A stretch of 64,000 nucleotides of DNA from Laguncularia racemosa. Its lineage: Eukaryota > Streptophyta > Magnoliopsida > Myrtales > Combretaceae. Where the stretch lies: positions 434,001 to 498,000 of the forward strand of contig JBBMOL010000198.1 in NCBI GenBank assembly GCA_037954665.1, given 5' to 3'. The position numbers and the translations under genes are program-made. This document shows, one piece after another, positions 55,393 to 64,000 of the stretch. Every line of letters begins with the position of its first letter. Within the stretch, counting starts at the first letter, position 1. The notes under the pieces are model-generated. The model was not told where the DNA came from and made no database searches. It saw nothing but the letters and a program-made list of their open reading frames with translations.

Positions 55393-56231
55393 TGATGAGA
55401 TCCATGATGAGAGTCAAGCTGGAAGAAGGAATGTGGATCTTCTTGAAGTGCCGCCTGGACCGATCACAAGAAGTCGAGCGAAACGACTCAAGGAAGCACT
55501 TAACGGGTTGATAAAGGATGTCCATGAAGCCGGGAAGGATTGGGGCAAACATGAAGTTGGAACAGATTGGAACAACCATGGGAAGACCCTTGCTCTTATA
55601 CAAGTCACACCGGACACGGGTTGAAGAGGGCGTGTACTTTCAAGGCACGGCCGTGTATGGAGTCAAGCAAATCCACAAAAAGATACACGGCCAAAGTACA
55701 CGGGCATGTATGTTGCCAGAAGTTGCACAGAAAGATATACGGCCAAAGTACACGGGCGTGTATGTTGCCAGAAGTTGCACAGAAAGGTACACGGCCAAAG
55801 TACATGGGCGTGTACACGGCCGTGTATCCCCTGTCGGCCAGCTTGTTCTGTTTTCGCGTTTTTACACCACTTATCTAAACTACGTAATTTTGGACTTGTT
55901 TTACACGAATTGTAACCCTAGTATAAAAGCTCCTAGGGTTTAGAACAATAGGAATTTTTACATCTTTGAACATTAAACACTTTTGAGAGGCACCTCTCTT
56001 GGTTCTTCAAGAACTAACTAGAACTTATCGGATTAATTTCCGTAGCGTTCATCCTGAATTATCAATCGGTCTTTCATCCCGATTGTGGCGTCTTCACATT
56101 ATACCAAGGTTCTTGTCTCGCTTATAGACAACGGGTCGCGGTTTCCACTTTAGGTGTTTGGGCATCTTAGGCAATGAATTTCCGAACGTATTGGTATTGG
56201 GTTTCGTCATGGGTTGGCGTGGTTCGTATCA
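55393..56231 (+). repeat. 5' LTR of element 1
   Basis: 839 bp, TGATGAGATCC...CGTATCA. TATAAAA at 55922-55928. A 52-bp unit (ACACGGCCAAAGTACACGGG... and onward) is repeated at 55683-55830 with two full copies and one part. The 3' LTR has one copy fewer. Confidence 0.95.
55680..55832 (+). repeat. 52-bp CpG-rich tandem repeat in the element 1 LTR
   Basis: Two full 52-bp units and a partial third, each with ACACGGCCAAAGTACACGGG and GTTGCCAGAAGTTGCACAG. It ends in a palindrome GTACACGGCCGTGTAT. One full unit is missing at 61614-61695. This indel explains nearly all of the 65-bp length difference between the LTRs. Confidence 0.92.
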
Positions 56232-56234
56232 GTG

Positions 56235-56246
56235 TGGTATCAGAGC
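56235..56246 (+). promoter_or_regulatory. Primer-binding site of element 1
   Basis: TGGTATCAGAGC, perfect, three bases after the LTR end. Confidence 0.95.
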
Positions 56247-56713
56247 TTAGGTTTGTCAAAACATCAAGTTCGGTTGAGGAAGGTAATATCAAAAACCCTA
56301 ACTCCAATCGTTTCATATCAATTATCGTATTCAATTTTGTAGTATTGATTATCTTTTGATAGTGTAATATCGCCTAAGCGATTGTAAAAAAAAAAAAAGA
56401 AGAGAAAAGAAAAGAAAAGAAAAACGTGATCAAAAGCAAAACAGAGACAAAAAAAAAAATTTGGATAAAAAAAATAGAGGAAAAGTTACGAACCCTAAAT
56501 TTTTTTTTGAATTCTACGGAAGGAAATTGGTGTAGTTCAGGTTAGTTCCAAGAGAATTGAGACGAGGAAATTGGCGAGTTGATATCATCGATGTTTGTGA
56601 GAATACACGAGTGACGTGTGATATCATCATTTGAGCGAAACACGTAAGGGAGTGTATCGTAAGGTTTAATCATATATATATTTGTGTTAGTACTAATGTT
56701 TTCTGCAGGGACT
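56247..56713 (+). other. Leader of element 1, possibly containing an intron
   Basis: A candidate donor AAG/GTAATA lies at 56283. A strong plant-type acceptor sits six bases before the gag ATG: TACTAAT (56690-56696) as branch site, then TTTTCTGCAG ending at 56708. The enclosed 426 bases are AT-rich, with an (A)nG-rich run at 56385-56460 and a TATATATA stretch near 56674. Splicing is a prediction only. Confidence 0.5.
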
Positions 56714-57790
56714 ATGTCGAGACAACATTCTCCTGAAGGTGAGAGGGGAAGGTTTGATGCTAGGTTAGTAATTGAGGCGTTGAGGGGAGAAATGAAGAGG
56801 ATGTTCCAAGAGGGAATGGAACAAATTCATGAGACGGTAGAGCAAAGACTAGAGCAATCCACAAACGTATTCCAAGGGCGTAAGAGGGAGAGACGTTCTA
56901 GGAGAGTACCGAGGGGTGGAGATGAAATGTCGATGATGACTTTGATGAGCCTTCTGTCGAGAGTTATAGAGGATATAGTGGTCGGAATAGAAGAACTAGA
57001 TTGGGAATATAGAGGAGATAGGATAGAGAGGACGATCAATTGAGTAGCATAAAGATGAAGATTCCTTCTTTCTAAGGGAAGAATGATCCCGAGGCATACT
57101 TAAAGTGGGAGAAAAAGGTGGAGATGGTGTTTGATTGTCACAACTATAGTGGGAGAAAGAAAGTAAAACTTGCTGTCATTGAAATTTTCGAATTATGCTA
57201 TAGTGTGGTGGGATCAATTAATGTTGAATAGAAGGAGGAGTGGCGAGCCACCTATTGAGTCTTGGGAAGAGATGAAAAGAGTGATGAAGAAGCAGTTTGT
57301 GCCTGCGTATTACTATCGTGAATTGCACAACAAGTTGCAAACTCTGAGGCAGGGAAGCCGAAGTGTAGATGAGTATTTCAAGGAGATGGAAGTCACTATG
57401 ATTAGGGCGAATGTAGAGGAGGATAGAGAGGCTACAATGGCTAGGTTTCTTGCTAGGCTGAATAGAGAAATCCAAAATGTGGTTGAGTTGCAGCATTATG
57501 TAGAATTGGAGGATATGGTTCACATGGCTATAAAGGTTGAGAACCAGCACAAGAGGAAAGGTAGTAGTAATGCACGGTTTCCACAGGGTAATGGTTCATC
57601 CACTTGGAAGACCAACCAATGGAAGAAAGAAGAAAAGCCTTTACCTACCAAACCAAAAGGGGAGCTGAGGCAAGCGGGTTCTACTCCTGGTAACCAAGGT
57701 AACCCTGATTCTTCTACTTCTAGAAATCATGACATTAGATGTTTTAAATGTCAAGGTAGAGGCCATATTGCTAGTCAATGTCCAAATAGG
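56714..57790 (+). pseudogene. gag of element 1
   Basis: ATG at 56714 (MSRQHSPEGERGRFDARLV), directly after the possible splice acceptor. An N-terminal helical segment (EGMEQIHETVEQRLEQ) follows. A frame change lies near 56935; a stop at about 57074 and another frame change near 57175 break the capsid, which reads NDPEAYLKWEKKVEMVFD, YAIVWWDQLMLNRRRSG, LQTLRQGSRSVDEYFKEME and IQNVVELQHYVELEDMVHM. The zinc knuckle CFKCQGRGHIASQC (57740-57781) is intact CCHC. This would be the particle protein that packages element RNA. Confidence 0.92.
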
Positions 57791-58730
57791 CGTGTGATGA
57801 TTTTGCGTGATGATGGAGAGTATGAGACTGAGGGGGATAATGAAGAAGATGATATGCCTCCATTAGAGGATGCTAGTGATGATGAGGGGCCTGTAATGGG
57901 AAGGCTAGTGGCAGTAGTGAAGCGAACTTTGAATGTACAGTTGAAGGAAGAAGAGGAGGTGCAAAGAGAGAATATATTTCATACTAGATGTTATCTAGGA
58001 GATCACATTTGTAGTTTGATTATTGATGGGGGAAGTTGCACCAATGTAGTGAGCAATTTTATTGTTGAAAGGCTGGGGCTCAAAACTGTTAGACACCCTA
58101 GTCCATAAAAATTGCAGTGGTTGAATGATAGTGGTGAGACTAAGGTGGGTAAGCAAGCCTTGATTGGTTTTCGCATTGGAAGGTATGAGGATGAGGTGTT
58201 ATGTGATGTAGTGCCAATGCAAGCATGTCATGTGTTGTTGGGGAGGCCATGGCAATTTGATAGGAAGGTTGTTCATGATGGCTTTTCTAATAAGTATACG
58301 CTTGTTCACCAAGGGAAAAGCTTTAATCTTAAACCGTTAACACCTAAACAAGTGTATGAGGACCAGTTGCAGCTACAACAGTCTTTTGCAAAACATAAGG
58401 TGAGTGAAAAGCAGAGTGAGAGTGAGAGAGCAAAAGACAATGAGAAGAAAAAGGAATATAAAAGTCAAGATCAAAAGGAAAAGGAGAGGAAGGTTGGAAA
58501 GAGTGTGAGAGGCCAAGTTGAAGGGGGATCAACTTTGGTGGTGAGTGAAAAGGAGAGGGCAGCCTTGCAAAAGGAGAGTTGTGTGGCAAGAGCGAGTGTA
58601 GTAAGGAGAGCGTTAGTGATGAGGCAACCTATGTTGTTGCTGGTTTTTAAAGAAACATGTTTGACTACTAACAAATTATCTAACTCTTTGCCTAGTGTGG
58701 TTGTGTCTCTTGTGCAGGACTTTGAAGATG
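57791..58730 (+). pseudogene. Protease of element 1
   Basis: In frame with the zinc knuckle. An acidic linker (DGEYETEGDNEEDDMPPLED) leads to LIIDGGSCTNVVSNFIVERL, the aspartic protease active site (Asp codon 58025-58027). A stop at 58106-58108 replaces a Tyr codon in the usual P(Y)KLQWL motif. The frame continues KQALIGFRIGRYEDEVLCDV and HVLLGRPWQFDRKVVHDG (distal protease motif). A Lys/Glu-rich linker (58380-58560) leads to RT. Confidence 0.92.
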
Positions 58731-59500
58731 TCTTTCTTAAGGAGATTCCAAAGGGATTACCACCTATTCGTGGTATTGAGCACCAGATTGATCTTGTACC
58801 CGGAGCATCGATTCCAAACAAGCCAGCTTACAGGAGCAATCCGAAGGAGACAAAGGAACTCCAAAGGCAGGTCGATGAATTAATGGAGAAGGGGTACGTG
58901 AGAGAGAGCATGAGTCCATATGCAGTGCCTGTGATTTTGGTGCCTAAGAAGGATTGGACATGGAGGATGTGTGTTGACTGCCGCGCCATCAACAACATTA
59001 CGGTAAAGTATCGTCATCCCATTCCTCGCTTAGATGACATGTTAGATGAGTTACATGGGTCTAGTGTCTTTTCTAAAATTGATCTGAAAAGTGGATATCA
59101 CCAAATTAGAATGAAAGAGGGTGATGAATGGAAAACTGCATTTAAGACAAAATATGGATTGTATGAGTGGTTAGTAATGCCTTTCGGGTTAACTAATGCA
59201 TCTAGTACTTTTATGAGACTTATGAACCATGTTTTGAGGACATTTATTGGAAAATTTGTGGTTTTCTATTTTGATGACATTCTTATTTACAGCAAAAGTT
59301 TGGAAGATCATATGTCACACTTGAGGGATGTTTTAGAAGTGCTTCAAAAGGAACAATTATATGCTAACCTCAAGAAGTGCACTTTTTGCACAGACAAACT
59401 TGTGTTTCTTGGTTTTGTTGTTAGTGCGCAAGGAATACAGGTTGATGAAGAAAAGGTTCGTGCGATCCAAGAATAGCCTAGTCCAACCAATGTAAGTAAT
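58731..59500 (+). pseudogene. Reverse transcriptase of element 1
   Basis: Same frame as protease. LPPIRGIEHQIDLVPGA starts the domain. Then MSPYAVPVILVPKKDWTWRM, CRAINNITVKYRHPIPRLDD, FSKIDLKSGYHQIRMKEGDE (motif A Asp), LVMPFGLTNASSTFMRLMNH and VFYFDDILIYSKSLEDHM (YFDD catalytic box). Both catalytic aspartates are present. CTFCTDKLVFLGFVV and the AIQE.P segment end it; a TAG at 59474-59476 stands where Trp is expected. It is the best preserved polymerase on the + strand. Confidence 0.95.
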
Positions 59501-60060
59501 GTGCGGAGTTTCCATGGACTAGTGAGCTTTTACAGGAGATTTGTGAAGGATTTCAGCACCATTACAGCACCACTTACTAAGGTAATTAAGAAGAACATGG
59601 GGTTCAGTTGGGGAGAGCAACAAGAGAAGGCCTTTCAGACGCTTAAAAATAACTTGACTCAGACGCCGTTACTTGCTTTACCTAACTTTGCTAAAATGTT
59701 TGAAATTGAGTGTGATGCTTCAGGATTAGGTATTGAGCAGTGCTTATGCAGGAGAGAAGACCGATTTCATTCTTTAGCGAGAAGCTAAGTGGGGCAACCT
59801 TGAATTACCCTACTTACGACAAGGAGCTATATGCATTGGTTCGAGCCTTGGAGACGTGGTACCACTACGTTTGGCCAAAAGAGTTCGTGATCCACACTGA
59901 TCATGAATCTTTGAAGTATTTGAAGGGGCAACACAAGCTGAACAAAAGGCATGCTCGTTGGGTGGAGTTCATCGAAACATTTCCATATGTCATCCACTAC
60001 AAGCAAGGTAAAGAGAATGTAGTTGCTGATGCACTTTCTAGAAGGTATACTCTTATCTCT
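59501..60060 (+). pseudogene. RNase H of element 1
   Basis: VRSFHGLVSFYRRFVKDFST links it to RT. IECDASGLGI carries the first Asp; a one-base deletion near 59731 shifts the frame, which resumes as VLMQERRPISFFSEKL. YDKELYALVRALETW (Glu), FVIHTDHESLKYL (Asp) and NVVADALSRRY (Asp) follow. All four acidic positions are there if the shift is ignored. Another shift near 60063 lies just after the domain. Confidence 0.92.
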
Positions 60061-61556
60061 ACTCTAGTTCTAGACTTCTTGGTTTTGAACACATTAAGGA
60101 GTTATATGCTGCTGATCGAGATTTTTGTGAGGAGTATGTGTAATGTGAGAAGAGTGGGCATGGAAAAATTTATAAACATGTCAGATTCTTGTTTAGGGAG
60201 AGTAAACTGTGCATTCCAATTTGTTCTCTAAGAGAATTACTTGTGAGGGAGTCTCATGGAGGAGGTTTAATGGGACACTTTGGAGTAGCTAAAACATTAG
60301 GGGTATTGCAGGAACACTTCTATTGGCCTCACATGAAACGAGATGTTGAGAGGATTTGTGAGCGATGTGTCACATGTAAGCAAGCGAAATCTAGAGTCCT
60401 ACCTCAAGGGCTTTACACCCCACTTCCCATTCCTCATGAGTCTTGGGTAGATATTTCTATGGATTTTGTGTTAGGATTACCCAGGTCTAGACATGGTCAG
60501 GATTCTGTTTTTGTAGTTGTTGATAGGTTTTCTAAAATGGCACATTTCATTCCTTGTCACAAAACGGATGATGCTTATAATATTGCTAATTTATTCTTTA
60601 GGGAAGTTGTGTGATTGCATGGTATGCCTAGAACAATTGTATTAGATAGGGATGCTAAGTTCTTAAGCTACTTTTGGAAGACTTTGTGGGCTAAGTTAGG
60701 AACTAAGTTATTGTTTTCTACTACTTGTCATCCATAGACTGATGGTCAAACTGAGGTAGTGAATCGAACTTTATCTACTTTGTTGAGGGCTGTAATTAAA
60801 AAGAATATTAAAAGTTAGGAGGATTGTTTGCCGCATGTTGAATTTGCCTATAACCGTACAGAGCATTCTGCTACTAAATTTTCTCCTTTTGAAATTGTGT
60901 ATGGTTTTAATCCACTAACTCCTTTGGATTTATCACCTTTGCCTATTTTTGAGTATGTTAATTTAGATGGCAAGAAGAAGGCCGAATTTGTTCAACAGAT
61001 CCATGATAAGGCAAGGTTGAACATTGAACGACGAATAGAGTAGTATGTGAAACAAGCCAATAAAGGTCGTCGACAAGCTGTTTTTTAACCTAGACATTGG
61101 GTTTGGGTTCACATGCGCAAAGAGCGGTTTCCCGTGCAGCATCGATCTAAACTACTTCCTAGAGGCGATGGACCATTTCAAGTTCTTGAGCGCATCAACG
61201 ACAATGCATATAAAATAGATTTGCCTGGTGAGTATCAAGTAAGTGCCACATTTAATGTTACTGATCTGAGTCCTTTTGATGTAGGTGACGATTTGAGGAC
61301 AAATCCTTTTCAAGAGGAGGGGGATGATGAGATCCATGATGAGAGTCAAGCTGGAAGAAGGAATGTGGATCCTCTTGAAGTGCCGCCTGGACCGATCACA
61401 AGAAGTCGAGCGAAACGACTCAAGGAAGCACTTAACGGGTTGATAAAGGATGTCCATGAAGCCGAGAAGGATTGGGGCAAACATGAAGTTGGAACGGATT
61501 GGAACAACCATAGGAAGACCCTTGCTCTTATACAAGTCACATCGGACACGGGTTGA
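60061..61556 (+). pseudogene. Integrase of element 1, frame extends into the 3' LTR
   Basis: Zinc-binding part: ESHGGGLMGHFGVAKTL and CERCVTCKQAKS. Core: WVDISMDFVLGLPRS (Asp), VLDRDAKFLSYFW (Asp) and DGQTEVVNRTLSTLL (Glu), so the catalytic triad is intact. Stops: 60612 (CGA to TGA), near 60736, 60816, 61041 and 61086. C-terminal domain: RGDGPFQVLERINDNAYKID and VSATFNVTDLSPFDVGDDL. The frame then passes through the PPT (FQEEGDDE) into the LTR, ITRSRAKRLKEALNGL, and stops at 61554-61556, 232 bases inside the LTR. A comparable tail is seen in element A. Confidence 0.93.
61312..61324 (+). other. Polypurine tract of element 1 (coding)
   Basis: AAGAGGAGGGGGA directly before TGATGAGATCC. It is read in frame by Pol as part of QEEGDDE. 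Confidence 0.93.
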
Positions 61557-62098
61557 AGAGGACGTGTACTTTCAAGGCACGACCGTGTATGGAGTCAAGC
61601 AAATCCACTAAAAGATACACGGCCAAAGTACATGGGCGTGTATGTTGCCAGAAGTTGCACAGAAAGGTACATGGCCAAAGTACACGGGCGTGTATCCCCT
61701 ACCGGCCAGCTTGTTCTGTTTTCGCGTTTTTACGCCACTTATCTAAACTACGTCGTTTTGGACTTGTTTTACACGAATTGTAACCTTAGTATAAAAGCTC
61801 CTAGGGTTTAGAACAATAGGAATTTTTACATCTTTGAACATTAAACACTTTTGAGAGGCACCTCTCTTGGTTCTTCAAGAACTAACTAGAACTTATCGGA
61901 TTAATTTCCGTGGCATTCATCCTGACTTATCAATCGGTCTTTCATCCCGATTGTGGCGTCTTCACATTATACCAAGGTTCTTGTCTCGCTTATAGACAAC
62001 GGGTCGCGGTTTCCACTTTAGGTGTTTGGGCGTCTTAGCAATGAATTTCCGAACGTATTGGTATTGGGTTTCGTCATGGGTTGGCGTGGTTTGTATCA
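61325..62098 (+). repeat. 3' LTR of element 1
   Basis: 774 bp, TGATGAGATCC...TGTATCA. TATAAAA at 61790-61796. One 52-bp unit fewer than the 5' copy. Confidence 0.95.
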
Positions 62099-62103
62099 TT
62101 TCA

Positions 62104-62276
62104 AAAGAATCCTCAACTACTTAACTCCACATAAAAAAAAAAAAAAGAAAAAAGAAAAGAAAAAGATCCTTTATAATCAAACTTGTTAATGGTGTTACAA
62201 TGTTCACATACCCTTTTACAAATCTTCTATAATAACCTATGAGTCTCAAGATTCTCCTTAATTGTTTCACAAATTA
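62104..62276 (-). pseudogene. RT end of chromovirus-like element L
   Basis: Minus strand from 62276: VKQLRRILRLIGYYRRFVKG, then YVNIVTPLTSLIIKDLF, the well-known connection after the RT palm. A T/C-rich run follows, and then the frame meets the TTTCA target site and resumes at 55387 as ESLKNELLSTP. This proves that element 1 inserted between RT and RNase H of L. Confidence 0.85.
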
Positions 62277-64000
62277 TAACAACCACCTTTTAGGTCTTAA
62301 CCGAACTTGTAAATTCATCAAAAACTTTTAACCCGATACTTAAAAGTGGCATCATTATGCTATCCCCAAGATAGATACAAGGAAAACCATTTTAGAACTT
62401 GTTTCTTTTGATAGGATCATTAGTTATCAATCCAAAGCTACCTATACAACATAGTGCATCTCATGTGATTAATTGATGATACAATCGTGCCATAATTTCA
62501 TGCTTAATGGAAAACTTCCACCTATCAAACCCCATACACAAAAACACCACTAATCTCCCCGTATGAGTAATCACCTAACTCATTAAACTCTTTTAGCCAT
62601 TAAATCATGAAAGTCATCTTTATTATGATTACAACCTATAGCTTGGCTAATATTTACACAAAATTAGTAAATTAAGTATAATGTAACACAGAAATCTATC
62701 AAAAGAAAAGGTAACAAAAGCCTGAATTTTTTTTCTTGTTCGCCTAACACTCTAAAAAAGATCCCAATATCCCCATAAGCCATTTCAATCTTCAATACCT
62801 ATACCCAAGGGTAGTAAAATGCTAACCCCTTAGCTTTTTAAGAAGTAAAATGAGCCACAAAATAAGAAATAAAAACATAACAAAATAGTGACAACTCAAT
62901 AGCATAGTGCATGTAGACTTGATAATGGAACTCTTACCAGGGCTCTCCAATTTACCATCTAACCTGATTTTCATGTCCAAGTCTAAAACACTTATTAAAA
63001 AATTGATCTTGATACATGGTAGAAAACTACCTTTATAATTTTTTACTCATTAACTTGTCAAGTACTTGATCAATAATTGCCTTTACATGCTTACACATCA
63101 TGTTAGTAACTTTTTAGTGCACCTTTGACCTACCACAAACAACTGTGGTGACCAAATTCCCATAGATCACTAATATCGAGCCAATTTATCAACCATGCCA
63201 TAAACTTATCAAGTAAAGAACAAGACTTGCTTCAATTAAATATTTTAGGTTAGTACTTGAACTTCATTTAATACCATTTAACCAATTTGATTCTTGAGGG
63301 ACTCATGACTTTAATGACATTTGCCTTCATTCATTAAATTATACATTACACTAGGATTATGAAATCAATAATCAACTTAGAACAATTACACCACAAAGTT
63401 ACAACTTTTATTTCCAATCAATCATAAGTATCCAATGCTATAGTCACAATTCAACATTATCAATGCAACTTAAAAGAAATCAAATCCTATACTCATCTTA
63501 CATATGAAGATTACTAGTATGTTTAGCAAATCAATTACTCGAAAATGTTAACCATTCACAATTCAACACAATAAAACAAGGATTAGTTCTACAATCCTCT
63601 TATAATGGTCACAATAAGTAATTATAAGATTTATCAGCTATCCAATTAATGGTCTACATTCTCAACCATTCACACTGTATCTAATCAAGTCAAGAAGTGT
63701 TCACTCAAAAATTGAATCATATGCTAGCTAAGAAGAGATTCCTAGAAATCAACTTAAGTGTTCACAATCACCATTGTCAGAGCTTGGATGGCCCATTGGT
63801 TGCCACTCCTTATCTTCAAGGTTGGCCACAACCCTAAACCCTTAACTCCCAACTATCGTGGTAGCAACTTCACAAGCACCCTTTTAACTGCTAAGAATAA
63901 AATTCTAATTACAATTCTTCTATTTCCCTTAATTTTCAAAAAAAAAAAAAATACAATTCACCACTTCCTAAATCTCTGGCAACTGATTTCTTTAGATTAC
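62277..64000. other. AT-rich gene-free stretch, possibly another insertion in L
   Basis: RT sequence of L stops abruptly at 62277, where TATAACAACCACCTTTTAGG begins; this resembles LTR starts of the TGTAACA type with TG changed to TA. No PBS, PPT, second LTR or coding region is visible before the window ends. The last part (63780-64000) has CCTAAACCC-like words and poly-A. Confidence 0.35.

Larger units (their letters stand above)
55393..62098 (+). mobile_element. Element 1: CRM-like Ty3/gypsy retrotransposon, structurally complete
   Basis: 6706 bp with LTRs at both ends, perfect TTTCA duplication (55388-55392, 62099-62103), a perfect tRNA-iMet PBS and a strong PPT. gag, protease, RT, RNase H and integrase are all present in order, with frameshifts and stops. 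Catalytic residues of RT and integrase look intact. Its insertion split the RT-RNase H junction of L. The two LTRs differ by roughly 3 percent by eye plus one repeat-unit indel. Assignment to CRM rests on the Pol sequence style and on Pol running into the LTR; it is inference. Confidence 0.93.

Noticed and set aside
63770..63800. TCAGAGCTTGG near 63780 as a possible PBS
   Set aside because: The first half (TGGTA) is missing and no LTR end precedes it.

Overview
This window looks like heterochromatic, gene-poor DNA from a plant nuclear genome. It is AT-rich and built almost entirely of LTR retrotransposons of the Ty3/gypsy superfamily, many inserted inside one another. I find no intact host protein-coding gene, rRNA, tRNA gene or CRISPR array. 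Plant origin follows from the lineages seen: Athila-like, Tat-like, CRM/chromovirus-like and small pol-less gypsy derivatives. Primer-binding sites match plant tRNA-iMet (TGGTATCAGAGC) and tRNA-Asp (TGGCGCCGTTGCCGGGG), and one promoter-like patch carries site II and telo-box motifs. The species cannot be named from this.

Layout. (1) 1-1862: 3' end of a CRM-like pol plus its 3' LTR (element A, +). (2) 1863-4426: gag remnant of a minus-strand element (B) with its PBS and part of an LTR. (3) 4432-14393: a three-level nest on the + strand. Element D (TSD GTAAG) contains element E (TSD GAATT), which contains element F (TSD AGTC[G/A]). All three carry gag (D and E also protease) but no reverse transcriptase or integrase core. 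(4) 14394-18803: short tandem repeats, a degenerate LTR (G1), and a solo LTR of the E/F family (16950-17686, TSD GAATA). (5) 18809-26546: a minus-strand Tat-like element (TSD TTATG) with gag, protease, RT and RNase H but no integrase, interrupted by a 1.5-kb solo LTR (20105-21614, TSD TTAGT) and a second LTR-like block. (6) 28028-30560: two minus-strand solo LTRs (G2, TSD TAATG; G3, TSD TTTAT). (7) 30566-44428: a minus-strand Athila-like element (TSD TTTAT), exactly 10 kb once its passenger is removed. It carries a pol-less gypsy element at 33422-37279 (TSD TATAT). (8) 44434-48425: AT-rich sequence, a promoter-like patch and a tandem repeat. (9) 48426-62276: a minus-strand chromovirus pol (L) split by two insertions: pol-less element J (48932-54032, TSD ATAA[C/T]), itself carrying a Harbinger-like DNA transposon (51822-52868, TSD TTA), and CRM-like element 1 (55393-62098, TSD TTTCA). 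(10) 62277-64000: unassigned AT-rich DNA.

Common themes. Every coding region is a pseudogene. Many stops and substitutions are CAG/CAA to TAG/TAA, TGG to TAG, CGA to TGA or GAA to AAA, as expected from deamination of methylated cytosine. Five elements (D, E, F, J and the 33422-37279 copy) lack the pol core but all keep the last few Pol codons, which run through the polypurine tract into the 3' LTR. In these families the LTR terminus TGATG is itself coding, as part of a Gly-Asp-Asp. Two LTR families have captured a primer-binding site inside the LTR. These recurrent features are the most interesting content of the window.

Limits. Boundaries come from reading direct repeats, TG...CA ends, TSDs, PBS and PPT by eye. 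Lineage names are inferred from remembered motifs, not from a search.
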